From contig CAMRHE010000021.1 of the NCBI GenBank assembly GCA_947044405.1, forward strand, positions 10,896,501 through 10,960,500: a stretch of 64,000 nucleotides of DNA, in the 5' to 3' direction. The notes beneath the pieces are model-generated. The model saw only the letters and a program-made list of their open reading frames with translations. It was not told where the DNA came from and did no database searches. This DNA comes from Leptodactylus fallax. Its lineage: Eukaryota > Chordata > Amphibia > Anura > Leptodactylidae. This document shows, one piece after another, positions 36,471-49,798 of the stretch. The stretch's first letter is position 1, and each line of letters starts with the position of its first letter. The translations under genes were made by a program, and so were the position numbers.

Positions 36471-36839
36471 ATGATGACAAATCTGGCAAGGGCATTCCCA
36501 AAAGTTGTTTGGGTGTTCGTAATTTAGTTAGTTGGAACTCAGGTCACAAAGAGCCCTATATGAAAGTGATAGGGAAGTGTCAGGGCATGATAAAGCTATT
36601 TCAGCTGTGACACAACCAGCAATAGTTTATGGTACAGATGCCCCAAACGTAAGAGTAACTGTTTCCTAAGGATGCTGAAGAAGTTCAAGAGGACATGTGG
36701 CCATTTTCCCTCCCGATTGACAAGGCACCCCTGGCAGGTCTCCATGGCGCTCATGGGAATTACCATCTTACACAGATGACTAGAGACTCTATGACCAATG
36801 TAAATATTAAGGATAAAATTGGAACTGTTTCAGTGATAT

Positions 36840-37060
36840 GTCATCACAGGTTGTTCAGGTCCTGTGGTTGGGGGTCTGATACACTGTGTCCTTGATATAG
36901 CCCCACAGAAAGAGGTTGCAGGGTCTTAGGTCTGGCGATAGTGGAGGCCAACACACCATCAGTGAATTGTTGTTTCTGGAACTTCAGTATGTGGTTTTGT
37001 ACTTACTTAGAGGGGTGCCCCTTTCTAGCAGAAAATAAGGATCAATTTGTTATTAAATAT
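36840..37060 (-). pseudogene. DDE transposase C-terminal fragment (LTPxDFFLWG type)
   Basis: The minus strand at about 36950-36870 reads 'WPPLSPDLRPCNLFLWGYIK' then 'DTVYQTP'. This matches the third-catalytic-residue region of a mariner-related transposase group often written W-P-P-R-S-P-D-L-T-P-x-D-F-F-L-W-G. The expected Asp is Asn here. Stops flank the block. Confidence 0.6.
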
Positions 37061-38041
37061 GACAGAGGTTCTGAGATAATAGGAGGAAGATACCATGAAA
37101 CAGTGGAGTCCATATCCGGGGATATGGTGGCACTAGAGATGGGTGAACCAATGTGATACAACCTAGATTTGACCCAAACATTCCAAAACTAAATACTTTG
37201 TGATCTGTCTAGGGCAAACCAAAAGACTGTTTCAACATGCATCGCGCAGCAAAAATACAGAGGAGACACGTGTCTGTGACATTGGCTGAGGTTCTGGCAT
37301 CACCTGAAATCACCTGACATCCTCTCAGCCAATAATGAGTAGTAGGTGGAGACCTTATAGTGTTGATGTCACATACATAATATAAGATTTAATCAGGTAA
37401 AGACAGAGCCAGTTTAGGATGTGTTCAAGCTTAGAGTCACAAGTGCTATCATCTTTACTGTATGATCCAAAGCAATAGCTCCATTTGCTGGAATCTAACA
37501 GCAACAGAATATAGTTGGAGGAGGAGAAGTGGAATTAAGTTTAGTTACATTTAATGAATTACAGGAAGACAGGCAGAGAAATGAAAGGAGTGGAGGGAGG
37601 AAGAATTTCTGCATTGTGCTGGGAGCCACCACTGTCACCACTCAGACAGACATGTCCTGCAGTCTGGTCCATCATACTATTCCATAGTGTACTGCCACTC
37701 ATGTTGCCACAGCTACCATCATTGCCACCACTTAGTCAGTCCTGCGGCCTGGTCCATCACATTCTACTATACAACAATGTTGTTGCCACAGTGTTGGCAT
37801 AAAAAAAAATTATATTGAAAAATGTCTTATCAAAGTTTGTTAAAATGTCGCTTTTTAACACCTTGCCCCAGTTGTCTGCTTTTTATGCAAAGTTTATTGA
37901 AAAGTTAGAGACCATATAATGCAGATAAGTGACATGGAAAAGGAAGTTTAGTTGTCAGTAAACCTAACTGGAGCAAAGTGTCAGTCAGCTTCTACAAAGG
38001 CAAATAAGATTATGTAATATTTTAAAAGGAGCATAGATGCA
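37061..38041. other. No gene recognised
   Basis: Mixed-composition DNA. Short open frames (such as 37554-37802) show no family features. Confidence 0.35.
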
Positions 38042-38043
38042 TA

Positions 38044-38978
38044 CACACGTGGACAAAATTGTTGGTACCCCTCGTTTAATGAAAGAAAAAACCACAATGG
38101 TCACAGAAATAACTTGAATCTGACAAAAGAAATAATATATAAAAATTCTATGAAAATGAACAAATGAAAATCAGACATTGCTTTTCAACCATGCTTCAAC
38201 AGAATTTTTAAAAAAAGAAAACTCATGAAACATGCCTGGACAGAAATGATGGTTCCCTTAACTTAATATTTTGTTGCACAACCTTTTGAGGCAATCACTG
38301 CAATCAAACTAATCCTGTAACTGTCAATGAGACTTCTGGACCTCTCAACAGGTATTTTGGCCCACTCCTCATGAGCAAACTGCTCCAGTTGTCTCGGTTT
38401 TGAAGGGTGCCTTTTCCAGACGACATGTTTCAGCTCCTTCCAAAGATGCTCAATAGGATTTAGGTCAGGGCTCATAGAAGGCCACTTCAGAATAGTCCAA
38501 TGTTTTCCTCTTAACCATTCTTGGGTGATTTTAGCTGTCTGTTTTGGGTCATTATCCTATTGCAAGACCCATGACCTGTGATTGAAACCAAGCTTTCTGA
38601 CACTGGGCAGCACATTTCTCTCTAGAATCCCTTGATAGTCTTGAGATTTCATTGTACCCTGCACAGATTCAAGACACCCTGTGCCAGATGCAGCAATTCA
38701 GCCACAGAACATAACAGAGCCTCCTCCATGTTTCACAGTAGGGACAGTGTTCTTTTCAAGATATGCTTCATTTTTCCATCTATGAACATAGAGCTGATGT
38801 GCCTTGCCAAAAATTTCGATTCTTGTCTCATCTGTTCATAGGACATTCTTCCAGAAGCTTTGTGGCTTGTCAACATGTAGTTTGGCAAATTACTTTTGTC
38901 AGATTCAAGTTATTTCTGTGACCATTGTGGGTTTTTCTTTCATTAAACGAGGGGTACCAGCAATTTTGTCCATGTGTG
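38044..38978 (-). mobile_element. Internally deleted Tc1-like element
   Basis: 935 bp between TA dinucleotides (38042-38043; 38979-38980). The ends CACACGTGGACAAAATTGTT and its right-hand complement are inverted repeats of about 90 bp. The part of the transposase gene encoding the DNA-binding domain is missing. The family is distinct from the other Tc1 elements in the window. Confidence 0.88.
38263..38850 (-). pseudogene. Tc1-like transposase, catalytic part only
   Basis: The minus strand carries a degraded 'SDETRIEIFGKAHQLY', 'HGGGSVMF', a D-N-D-P-K block preceded by a stop, and then 70 intact residues from '[12 protein letters not shown]' (catalytic Glu) to 'ASKGCATKY'. The N-terminal helix-turn-helix region is deleted at about 38890. 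Confidence 0.85.
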
Positions 38979-39149
38979 TAGATGACATGAACACTGTACT
39001 ACCACTTTACAAATGAGACCACAAATACAATATGCTACACAATTTTGAGCACCAGTATACAGTATGCTTGAGTTGATTCAAAGACTGGTAACCAAAGTCA
39101 GAAATTGAATGGTTGTACTACAATGCCCATCGTCATGAAAATGATCAAA

Positions 39150-39490
39150 ATAAGGTTTATTTAGGTTAGGATAAAGTTAGCCCAGGATGACCTCATAAAT
39201 ATGTAGAAATATATCAAAGGTCAATTTGGAGATCTCTCTCATGGTCTCTCATATAGGAATGTAACTATAAAAGGGAGGCATTCACCCTTTCCACAGGAAA
39301 GAAAATTTTACACCAAAAACGGGAGGAAGGGAGCTCTCTACTATAAGAGCAGAGACTCTCGTATATTGTTATTCCCTCTGTATGACAAAAACTTTTAAAA
39401 TAAACAGTTGAAAAAAAAGAGCAGAGACTATGAAACTCTCTGCCAGAGGAAGCTGTCATGGTAAATTCCCTACAAAAGCATTTGTTAAAC
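39150..39490 (+). repeat. LINE-derived-like repeat fragment
   Basis: 'tatatcaaaggtcaatttgg', 'ggcattcaccctttcc', 'gaggaagggagctctctact' and 'gagactatgaaactctctgc' form a phrase order I know as a common amphibian and fish interspersed repeat; in one frame it recalls R-L-W-N-S-L-P-E-E. Clade not resolved. Confidence 0.45.
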
Positions 39491-40441
39491 CTAACAATAT
39501 CATAAGTTATTGTTACTAGGTAGAGATGGGATATTGATCCAGAGATTTATTCTGATTTGTATTCATATGAATATAGTCATATTTGGAGCCAGGATGGATT
39601 TTTGTGTTATTACCAAAATAAGAAAAATTGGCTATACAGTATCTCATAGTTTTTTTTATTCTGGATCGACGCTGCAGAATAACAGACTGAACTGGATCTT
39701 AGGTCTTTTTTCAGTCTTACAGAATGTGCAGGAAAAAATGTGTCTGATCCATAAAGGCCTCACTTTAACATTTTCAGAAAAGGATATGCAGCTAACGTCT
39801 TGGTGCCAGATGTCACACAAGACCCTCTGAGGTTTTGTGGAGCCCATACCTTGGTGGGTTTAGGTGGCATAATGGGGACCTATACACAATTTTAGGCATG
39901 TTGTAGAAACAATGTTATGTCAAGGTTATATTACATCAAGGTTCAGTGTGAACATACCTATGCATTGAGACAGCCCAATATTTTACTTAGCCTTCTTACC
40001 ATTTTCTACCTATATATTGAAAAAAATGTATGTTATTTTCTATGCTTTGATATATATTTTGAAAGGCCTATGGGGAAGGTTATGTTAGATTCAGCTACTC
40101 TTGTTTTGTAAGAAACTCAGATGCATCTAGTTTCAAATGTCAAATCAAATGTTAAACATTCTGTGTTCTTACAAAACAATGGTGTGGATTCACTGATTCA
40201 CTGGAGTTTTTTTTTTCTGTGACAGTAAAATAATCCTAAGAAACCTTAATTACTTAGTAGTTGTGCATACAGTGTATAGAAAATGACTACATAAATCAGA
40301 AATTCAACTTTAACAGATATTGTACACCATTCTGTTAGCAAATAATAGATGAAGGCAAAAGTTACTCCTTCAGAATTAAAGATGTAGCAAAGGGTAATTA
40401 CTGAATTGCTTAGCCTGATTTTTTTAGCCTGTAGTTCTAAT

Positions 40442-40578
40442 GTTAAAGCGTTTTCTGGGCTAAAATATTGATGACCTTTCTTAAGAACAACTCAAGTGAG
40501 AAAGTCCACCAATCGAATATTGATGTCCTATCTTTAGGATAGGTCATCAATATTTTTAACCTGGAAAACCCCTTTAAC
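40442..40578. mobile_element. Short MITE
   Basis: The ends 'gttaaagcgttttctgggc' and 'cctggaaaacccctttaac' are complementary. Internal 'aatattgatg' and 'catcaatatt' blocks and the palindrome 'gtcctatctttaggatagg' fold further. A related palindrome lies at 23331-23372. Confidence 0.7.
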
Positions 40579-43379
40579 ATCAGTACTAGAGACTAGCAAA
40601 ATAATGAATAGCAGTAACATTAGCTAACATGCATAAACAATCACAGACCCAGAACAGTTTTTCCCAGTCTAAAAAAAAAAAAATTCCCTACTTTCTTTCC
40701 CTTGTCTAGTAACCCCTTACCACATCATGGTGTGCATTTATGCGAGTGGGACATAAAACAATGTGCCATACGTTGATGGTCCATGACTAAGAGCTGAGTC
40801 TGGGTCATCAGCAGCAGGTATCAGCTATAACACTCTACTTCAGTTAAGACTTTTAGAGAACCATGAAGGAGGATAGCTGAACATCTTAGTGATACCTCCA
40901 ATAGTTGTGACAAATGTATTGCCAGAAATATTCGAGAATACCACAATGAAGATCCTAGAGCAATTAGCTTCTCAGCAATCAAATTGGTCTGACTTTTCCC
41001 TAGGGGACTTGAATGGGACTGTTATCTCCTACAAAAAGAGAGTCAATGGATTTATAGATTTACATCTTTTGATCCTTATGGTTTAAACAAATCCATTTTA
41101 TTTGTTAGTGTTCTCTGGCCCTAATAATTATTTAATAGTGAATGGTTTGCTGTTACTGTACAGTCATTCGGCAGAGATGAGACTCGGAAATTAGTACTTC
41201 ATCTGTACTTCTGGTATTTATTTATCTTTGATCTAGTATTTTAGGACAGTTCTAATCTTGGTTGGAAATAGTAAAATGGTAAATGTGGTCAACATTGAAA
41301 GATAGTGCTAGTAGTATTACTGCATGTGAGGCCTCTTTATTAAGTTATTATTAATATGTAAGGTAATAAATTATGCAAGCAAGTTACAAATTATGCAACA
41401 GTCTGTACTGCAGTTGTTAACATCATATAAATTGATATCAGTTTTTATTGAGATTATTCTTTGGTATGCTGTTACATGTTATATTCTATTTCAGTGACAT
41501 ATTCTGTTGTGATGCTATTTAGACACTCTAATTGGTATTTTGTCATATATGTCTTTCATATGTGCTTCTTCGAACATTTGTTCCTTATTTTAGAACATTG
41601 GTTCTGCTACTTTAGGAAATATTTTTTTTATACTCCTGCTAATTTCCTCATGATGTTCCCTTTATGAGAAGGCAACTCCTTATACAGAAGCCTATTATTG
41701 GTTTAATTCTTATATACCCCTTCTTGTCCCTTATTATTTTATACACACCTCATCAGCATATTATTGTCGTAGACATCCCATTTCTAGTGTTATTCCTTTG
41801 TTTGTGCAATGAAACCATATTTTCTCCTAGTGATTGTGCCAACCTTCCCTGTGTTTCTTTTTGCAGGGGTTGCTTGTCTGGGAGGTCTGACCTCCAATAA
41901 TTATGTGCTCCCTGCTCAGGTACGCCCTTTGCTGAGTAAAAGATTAGACATATGGGATGGTTACTCGAATTATGCCTTCTTAGGCGTTGCCAATAGAGGT
42001 CCATTATGATGTGTACCTTGTTAAACATGGGAATAAATCTATGTGGAGGTGTGGCAATCATGACTCTAGAGGGTTTGCTGTTGGAGGCTTGGCCAATCCT
42101 ATTAAGAAGACCCCTCATTATGGGATGTCTGTTTTGCCTTTTTTATGAGTATGAAGTACACAACTCCTTAGCACACTTGCAGGAAGTACTGGATGATGAC
42201 AAATCATGTGGTCTTCCAATGTAGCTATGTTTCAGAACGGCATTTCACCGTAGCCCCTTGGCTATCACATAGCCTCATCAGCCATTTTATTACTCCTGAG
42301 CCATGACTTGTATCAAGTTAACATAATACCAATTGTTGCTATTTTAATCATAACATGTGATCATCATAATGCCACAACTACCTGCTAGGATCAACTTGTT
42401 ATCAAAACTGCCATATATATTAATAGGTTAGGCAGAAATGTATGTTAGTAGAACATCTAGTTTTAGATGTTGTACTGTTCCCTAATTAACCGCTTTGTTG
42501 GGGAAATGCATTGGAACTTTGTAGATTGTAAATTTTTGTAGTAATTTCTTAGTAGTAATTGCTTTAATATTATTGAGGAGTATAGCACTCTATTTGTAGT
42601 TAAGCTATATGAAGTTTATAATATTAGGTGTGCACTTTATACCCTAAAGGTTTCCTGAGTCTGGTGATTGGTACCACACCATTCTACAATATTTTAGGAT
42701 ACCTCTATTGGTATTATTTGGTCTTTAGTGTTTATGGATCAATAATTGCAGTTCTTTCATGTGATGATATAACAATTTTAATTATTGCCTACTAAAAGTT
42801 ATGTTTTAATTGTTCCTTCTACGACATGAGTTAATGGGTTTGTCAGCACTGCACCCCTGTCAGCATCCTTGTAATGTGATTGCAAATTGCCATGTGTAGT
42901 CGTAGCAGCAGAGAGACTAATCACGGTTGCCCCCCCCCCAATCCAGCATCTTTGCACACCCAATAGATCCTGCCAAAGGTTCAGTAGCATGTCTGTCAGA
43001 GTTAGGCTGACAGACATAATACACTGCAATACAGTAATAATGTACTGTATTATATCAGAGATTAAGCCCCCAAGGTGTCAAGTTCCAAATATTAAAAAAC
43101 AAACAAATTACCGTCTTCCCAATTAAAAAAATTGGTTTATTATGTACAAAAATGAAAAACAAAAAAAAATCCTCAAATAGTTTATATATAGATAATGCTG
43201 CGTCCATAATAACTGTACTATAAATGTAATGCACTCTTTATCCTGAATGGCAAACACAGTTAAAAAAAAAAACCTGTCTTTTGTAACCTTGCCATAAACA
43301 ATGGCAAACAGTTGTAAGTACCCCAAAATGGTACAAAAAAAACTACATCTCACCCCGCAAGACACATTTCCACATGGTT
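40579..43379. other. No gene recognised
   Basis: Open frames at 40889-41086, 41461-41900 and 41753-42118 were read and show no domain, signal or family pattern that I trust. A phrase near 42232 ('cagaacggcatttcaccgta') resembles a common frog repeat. A (c)8 run lies near 42930. Confidence 0.35.
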
Positions 43380-44160
43380 CTCTCAATAGAAAAATAAATA
43401 ATGTAATTGTTGCAGATTATGACAGCACTAAAACAAATGGTTTGTAAAAGTCTGTAAAAAAATGAAAAAACAAGCTTTTTATGCAATAGTAGTAAAACAT
43501 AAAAAACAATATAACTTTTGTCTCATTATAGTTATAAAGACCTGCCGAATAAAGAAAACTGTTTATTTATGCTGCATAGAACCAAATTTAAAACGTAAAA
43601 ACACAATGGCAAAATAGCTGATGGATAATTGATGTGTATCGCAAAACAGTGCCAGTGAAATAGCCAAATGAAGGCTTATTTTTACAGGATGAAGGGTAGT
43701 TTTTAATGTGACTATTTTGGGGTACATAAAATGTATCATATAACGTTCATTGATTTTTTTTTTTTTTTTGCAAGGGAGGTGGAAAAAACAGTTCGGCCAG
43801 TTTTGTTTTTCCAGCATTCATTATTTGTTATAAATACCATGGTAAATTTTTTCTCTGATTAATACAATCCATAGGTTTTTATGTTTTAGTACTTTTGCAC
43901 AATAAAAAAACTTTTTCAAAAAACATTTTTTTTTCTGTTACTACATTCCAAGACCCATAACATTTATATTTCTGTCCACAGAGCTGTAGGAGATATGTGT
44001 TTTGTTTTACTTTTTTGTGTAACAAGTTGTAGTTTTCATTGTTACTATTTTGGAGTAATTTTGGCATTTTTGAAAGTTTTTACCATGTGGTATACAGTAC
44101 ATAAATTGTTAACTTTATCCTTTGGGTTTATACAATGACAGCAATTTTAACATTTATAAC
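43380..44160. repeat. AT-rich dispersed repeat
   Basis: Phrases such as 'ggggtacataaaatgtatc', 'gtaacaagttgtagtttt' and long T runs recall the 3.0 kb and 30.1 kb stretches. No clear ends. Confidence 0.35.
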
Positions 44161-44276
44161 TTTTTTTGTTTTATTACATTTTGCTCAACACCAAATTGTA
44201 CAAATGAGTCATACACATCTTAAAGCATATGAAAATTGTCATCATAAACTACATTATGGTAAATTGAGACCATAAC

Positions 44277-44468
44277 CCACCAAAAAAGAGGTCTGTATAA
44301 AGTCCATGCATAATACATAACAAGCACCGACAACCCCATATCAATAATGCATAGTAAAAACTGGTAATTAATGCTAAGCATATATTGCTTGTTATTTACG
44401 CGCTGTTGTTATTTATATATTATGCATTGATTTTATACAGACCTCTTGTTACGTTTTTGTGGGTTCTT
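44277..44468. repeat. Foldback repeat of about 190 bp
   Basis: 'cccaccaaaaaagaggtctg' is mirrored by 'cagacctcttgttacgtttttgtggg'; inside, 'ccatgcataatacataacaa' is mirrored by 'ttgttatttatatattatgcat'. A non-coding hairpin former. Confidence 0.68.
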
Positions 44469-46844
44469 GTCTCCATTTCCCATGATGAATTTTATAATAA
44501 TAAATTTCCTATGTGTTAAATAAATATGTATATGAATCATTTGTGTTGTGTGTGGTTTTCACATTATGTTTGTGTACATAGTTCAGTGATTTGAGTTTAA
44601 TTCAACCAGGTGTTTGAGCCTTTTGCACAATAAACAGATTACAGATTATTTTTTGTTGAATTTTGTTTACATATTTTAGTCAGACTAGAAGACTTGGACT
44701 TTATTCACTTAATAATAAACTGCAGTACGTATGTAATACAGTGTAATATGCCTCCCACTAATGTGCTGATAGGTAGTCTATTAATCCTGCCTTAGGCAAC
44801 ACATTGACACACTGACCAAACTGCACACAGAAGGAAGCCCCCTCCTACTGAAACCAGTTAATGACAGCTAGGAAGTCACTTTGGTCATTAGAGCAGATTC
44901 TCAACTGTCATTAGACAGCTAAACATCCATTTCACCAAGCATAGGACATCCATGCCATGCTTCTAAAACAGTTTATGGGTAGATTTAAGACCCTTTAGGG
45001 TAAATTCTCATAGCAGATTTTGCATAGCAGGGTCTGACATGCAGGATCTGATGCATTTATACAAAGCAACTTTGTATGCCTCATGAAATTGATGGCACAT
45101 AGACATATATACAAAGCAGAAAAATAATATGGCCATGTGAATAAATGTCTAAAGTTGTATAAAATGTAAATGCAAGATTAGGTTCTATTCTGTTTTTTTT
45201 TTTTTTTTTTTAATTAAGAAGCTATAATAATTGCTTGCAAAATGTGCAGTGTCCCTGGAATTTGACTAGGATTCTTTAACTCAAGCTACAGACTTAGCAA
45301 ATTCAGGTAAGTCAATTTAACGGGCCAGTTTGTCATGTAAGACTCACAATGTTTGTGTGTGTGTGTGTATGCGTGTGTGTGTGTGTGAGAGAGAGAGAGA
45401 GAAGAATACTAACAAAACAATTTTTGAACTATTTCAACTCAGCTACATTATATGTTAAGGATAGATAGCATGCACATAGTTTACTTTAATTTAGCTATAA
45501 ACTTCTTTGTGCGCACCAATTTTTGTAAAAATATGTCTTTACTATTTGCATTGTCTTTTTAGTGTGGTGATACTAATGTGAACTATATGCTAAGCAAATG
45601 GGTGAAGTGATTTATCGCCTTTCTGCTGACATAGAGTTCTCTCTATTTAAACTTCCCTTTGTCTGCACATTATTGAAAATGCTGTTTCTTGTTAATATTA
45701 TCTTTTCAACTTAGTCTAATGGTTTGGGCCTTGAAAATAAATGCTTGATTTTCCAAACATAATGATATAAATATACCATCTACATTGACTATATTATAAA
45801 AACACAAGCATTCAGATTAACAAATCTTAAACAATACTGCCCTCTACTGTCATCCAGATCAATGACATTTTGATCAGAGATTGACATTTCATTAAAAGCT
45901 GAGAAAGAAAACAGCATTATTTAATGATTTACACAATTCAGTTGCTAATTAAAATAACTTCCAAATTCTGCTTCAACAAGCAACGCCTTGAACAATACTG
46001 TTTGCTTTTTCAGCAGTCAGCACTACCAATTAATTAAATTGACATATACTGTAGCATGGTTACTTCTGGATGTATCAACAAACACCAAGTTGCCTATACA
46101 TTCAGCAGTTTTACATTTTTATATTTAGCACTTTACATTACAGTATACTGCACAGCTATACATCCTTTGTGTGCTGCCATACAGAGAAAAGTATCTCTGT
46201 AAAAATTAGTGTGAATTAGTTCCTGAATCTATCGCTACAAAAGCACAAAAATAAAAAGATGTAGGGTTAGGGAAAATACAATTTGGGACATGGGCTTAAG
46301 CCACAGCCTTTAACCGCAACTCTCTATCTTTAGTTTATGGTAACAGCTGGAATTTTTACTCTGGCCCCCATGTTAAATGAGGAATTAGTGCTGTTAGTTT
46401 TGGTGCCTGATATGCTAATTAGGTTCTGTATTGTCAAATAGGTAGTCTTTGGCCAGAGCAGATTAGAAAGGGTCAGAGAGCTATGAATCACGCCCCCTGC
46501 CTGCTCCTGGCAGAGACCACCAACTTAACAGTAGACAGTCCAATTAGCATATCCAACTGCTCTGGAATCGGTGGAGCAGCATCTATTAAAGGATACAAAG
46601 AACTGGAGTACAGGGAAGTAGTGTAAAAAGTCCTATGCATCCCCATATACTTTAACTTTTTCCATGTATGTACTCATTTTTTGTAGTTGTAGTTTTAAAT
46701 CACGAGATTTCTTTCAAGAAATGTTTGTGGGTTTCAGCCTTCTGGCTCCTTTCGTGCCAAACTTGTTAAGCATGAATTAGAAGTGCTATTATTATACTCT
46801 TAAGACCACAGAGTATAAAAAGTAGAGGCCAAGGAGAGGCTATT
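44469..46844. other. No gene recognised; simple repeats
   Basis: Contains a poly-T run (about 45199-45213) and a compound (gt)n-(ga)n tract at 45352-45403. No coding blocks. Confidence 0.4.
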
Positions 46845-47340
46845 ACTATTTATTTTTAGAGCAACATTAATTCCATGGTGCTGTACATTTCAGGGTTTAC
46901 ATAAAATACATAAAACACACAAAACAAGTACAATACTAACAGTGACCAACTGGTACAGTGGGATACATGGAATAGGTTACAATCTATGAAGGAAGGGACA
47001 GTAGGTGAAGGTAGAAGCTGTTCAGATGGTGATGGTGTGGTGGCAGTAGTGTAATTGAACGTTGTAGGCCTTCTTGAAAAGATGTGTCTTTAAGGTCTTC
47101 TTGAAGTTTGTGATTGTGGGGGACATTCATATGTGTTGTGGTAGTGAGTTCTAGAGTATGGGGGATGCCCAGGAGAAGTCCTGGAGGCAGTTGTGTGAAG
47201 AGTGGATAAGAGCAGAGCAGAGTAGGTCTTGAGAGGATTGAAGATTACGTGTGGGTAGGTAGCAGGAGATTAGGTCAGAGATGTATTGAGGGGACAGGTT
47301 GTGGATGGCTTTGTATTTCAGCTTTAACATTTTAACCCCT
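46845..47340 (-). pseudogene. CR1/L2-like LINE, RT C-terminus and 3' end
   Basis: The minus strand encodes 'CSALIHSSHNCLQDFSWASP', then N-S-L-P-Q-H-I and 'MSPTITNFKKTLKTHLFKKA', the WNSLP...P....FK..LKTHLF end block of this LINE group, with two stops. A 3' end with a 'taaataaatagtaatag' tail lies near 46850. 5'-truncated. Confidence 0.72.
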
Positions 47341-48021
47341 TCTCGACATCCACTGTACTATTACAGCAGATGCTGTTTTTTTAAAGATGGCTGCTGCTCT
47401 GCCACCATAGCTACCAGGTCACCTCTGTATTCTATAACGGAAACCCGGCCCTAATATCTGTGTTCATAGTTCACTCTGATCGCATGCATTGCAGGCCAGG
47501 ACTCACCGCAACAAAATGGTGGGGACCGGCCCCGTACCTTTATCGTTCCAGCCAGCTCCAAGATCGTGGGAGCCGACCTATTCTTCTAACAGCTGGGAGC
47601 CTACTGAAGACTTACAGGCTTGTCATAGGCATATTACAATTGAGGCTGGTAAAGGACCAGCTTCAATATTAATGTAGCGAATCTCCCATAGACTGTAATA
47701 CAGTTGTATTGCAGTCTATGAGACTTATAATCAAGTTATTGCTGGTTCAAGCCCCCTAGGGCGACTATTAAAATAGTTAAAAAAAAAAAAAAGTTTTAAA
47801 AAATATATTAAGAAAAAACCCCTAAAAGTTCAAATCACCCCCCTTTCCCTAGAATACATATAAAACTAAAAAATTACTGTGAAACACATACACATTAGGT
47901 ATCCTTGTGTCTGAAAACGCCCGGTTTACAAATATCCCAAAAAAATATTTTTCCCCTACGGTGAAGCGCCGTTTCTTTGCTGTTTCACCTCTGATAAAAA
48001 TTTAAATAAAGAGTCAGAGGC
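47341..48021. repeat. Unclassified repeat-like DNA
   Basis: Starts 'ttaaccccttctcgacatcc', a phrase frequent at the edges of frog interspersed repeats. Includes 'cccatagactgtaatacag' mirrored by 'ttgtattgcagtctatgag' (about 47688-47730). Two overlapping open frames at 47460-47680 are not recognised. Confidence 0.4.
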
Positions 48022-48105
48022 TACACATTACAAAAGCAATCCACTTTCTTCTTCAGGCATAGAAGATGTCTGAAGTAGAAAGCGGACTGCTTTTGTAATA
48101 TGTGG
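48022..48105. repeat. 84-bp hairpin
   Basis: 'acattacaaaagcaatccac' is mirrored by 'gcggactgcttttgtaatatgt', with 'ttcttcttcaggcat' against 'atgtctgaagtagaa' inside, giving a near-perfect stem with a small loop. Confidence 0.7.
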
Positions 48106-49104
48106 GAGACATGTTCATTTGTATATGATTATTATTTGGTTTTGAACAATAAATACCTGTTGTTACTATTGGTTCAGCTGTGGGAGCTCTCCCACACTTT
48201 TATATTATTTAAAGGCAATACACCAGGGAGTGCCCTATTGCCTCTTATTTTTTTACAGAATAAAGCCCCACTGTGATGTCACAATGGCTTGTTATGAAGT
48301 CAGAATACCCCATTGTGATGACACAATAACCCAGTGTGTAATCAATCCAAGGAAAAAAGGTTTAAATGGCATGAAAAATATAAAGTTATAAAACTACGAC
48401 TAAAACAAACCCAATTGCAAGTTATAAACAAAACAAGTAAAAAAAAGCCCCAAACAAAGACATAGAACAAAGACATAATACATAAGGTTTAAATAGCCAA
48501 CTAAAGAACTAGATAAATTATCCCATTCAATACAAATATATAGTTAATATAAATTAATATACAAATACATGACATACAAAAAATTAAAAATCTAATAAAA
48601 ACTAATTAACATGTTTTTTAGTTGATTATAATTTACTAACTACAACTGAAACCAGCCAATAGCAATATATAAACAAAACAAGTAAAAAAAAACACCCCAA
48701 AACTCCACTGTGTGAACAAGGACTAAACTCACAAAACATCAGTTTTGTTTTTTCAATAATTTTATTTAATCCATCAGGAATTTATGTTTGCATATCCAAA
48801 AAGACTCTTGATTTATAAGGGTCTAAAGCCTGTTCTTGACATTAAAAAGAATTTGTTCAAGAATGGTCAAAGCAAGTATGATTCATTGATTTGTGTATTG
48901 TATAAATTTGTCCGGACAAAATATGTTTTTATAATGTCTTTATTGATATTATATTTGTGTTTGTTAAGGTATATATTCATTGCCAGTATGGTACATCTCA
49001 CATATTGGAGACCACATTGACATTGAAATAAAGAAATAACAAAAGTAGAAGTGCAATACAGATTTCAAAACTAAATGTTTCACCAGAAACCTGAGATCAC
49101 CTTG
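48106..49104. other. No gene recognised; short duplication
   Basis: 'ataaacaaaacaagtaaaaaaa' occurs near 48425 and 48670, suggesting duplication of a unit of about 245 bp. 'gtgatgtcacaatgg' near 48273 links it to the minisatellite downstream. Confidence 0.4.
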
Positions 49105-49329
49105 CATTTGTCACAAAGCTCCATTGTGATTTCAGGATACTCGATTATGAAGTCAAAAATATTAATTGTGATGTTACAATGCCCTGTGATGTCAGAAATC
49201 CCCATTGTTATATCACAATGCTCTATTGTGATTTCAGAAAACATTATTGTGCTGTCAGAAATCCCCATTGTGATGTCACAATGCTCTATTAATAGGCCAG
49301 TAAACCTTATTGTGATGCCACAATGCCCT
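49105..49329. repeat. Palindromic minisatellite
   Basis: About eight degenerate copies of a unit containing 'cattgtgatgtcacaatg', itself nearly palindromic, alternating with 'atttcagaaa'. It creates 86-codon frames on both strands that are repeat translations, not genes. It ends where a gypsy LTR starts. Confidence 0.82.
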
Positions 49330-49798
49330 TGTTAGGAATCTCAGTGTGCTAAACAGCTAGCTGCTGTTTCCTTAAGGATACTGTGCCAACATGCAGTTTC
49401 TGCAGTTCCAATCAGCAGCTAAGGAGGGATATTTAAACTCTGTTCCTGCGCACCCAGGTGCCTGCTATTAGTTTGTACTTTAGTAAGGCTCTGAACTCTG
49501 ATTGTTTGTGATGGATTGCTGTATTACTGACCATTGTTACTAGAAATTTGCTTGTTTTCAGATATGAACTCTGACGATACCTCTTGGCTTGACCTTTTGG
49601 CTTGAACATGTTCTCTCTTCTGATTCATCCCTCTGGTTTAAATCTGCTTTGTGAGTTTGTTGTGGGTTCTGGTTTGAATTCAGTTTGTAGACAGTTTATT
49701 TCTTATACTATTTTCTGTGGTGATAGCTTAAATCCAAATTCAGCAGAAGTCCATCTGGCACTGATGAAGATGATTAGGTACCCAGGATCCTGTAAACC

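Noticed and set aside
41461..41900. Two adjacent hydrophobic open frames that could be a membrane protein
   Set aside because: AT-rich DNA gives Phe/Leu/Ile-rich translations by chance; no splice-consistent neighbours or domain.
49075..49335. 86-codon open frame with repeated Ile-Val-Met-Ser phrases
   Set aside because: Produced by the palindromic minisatellite; a matching frame exists on the other strand.
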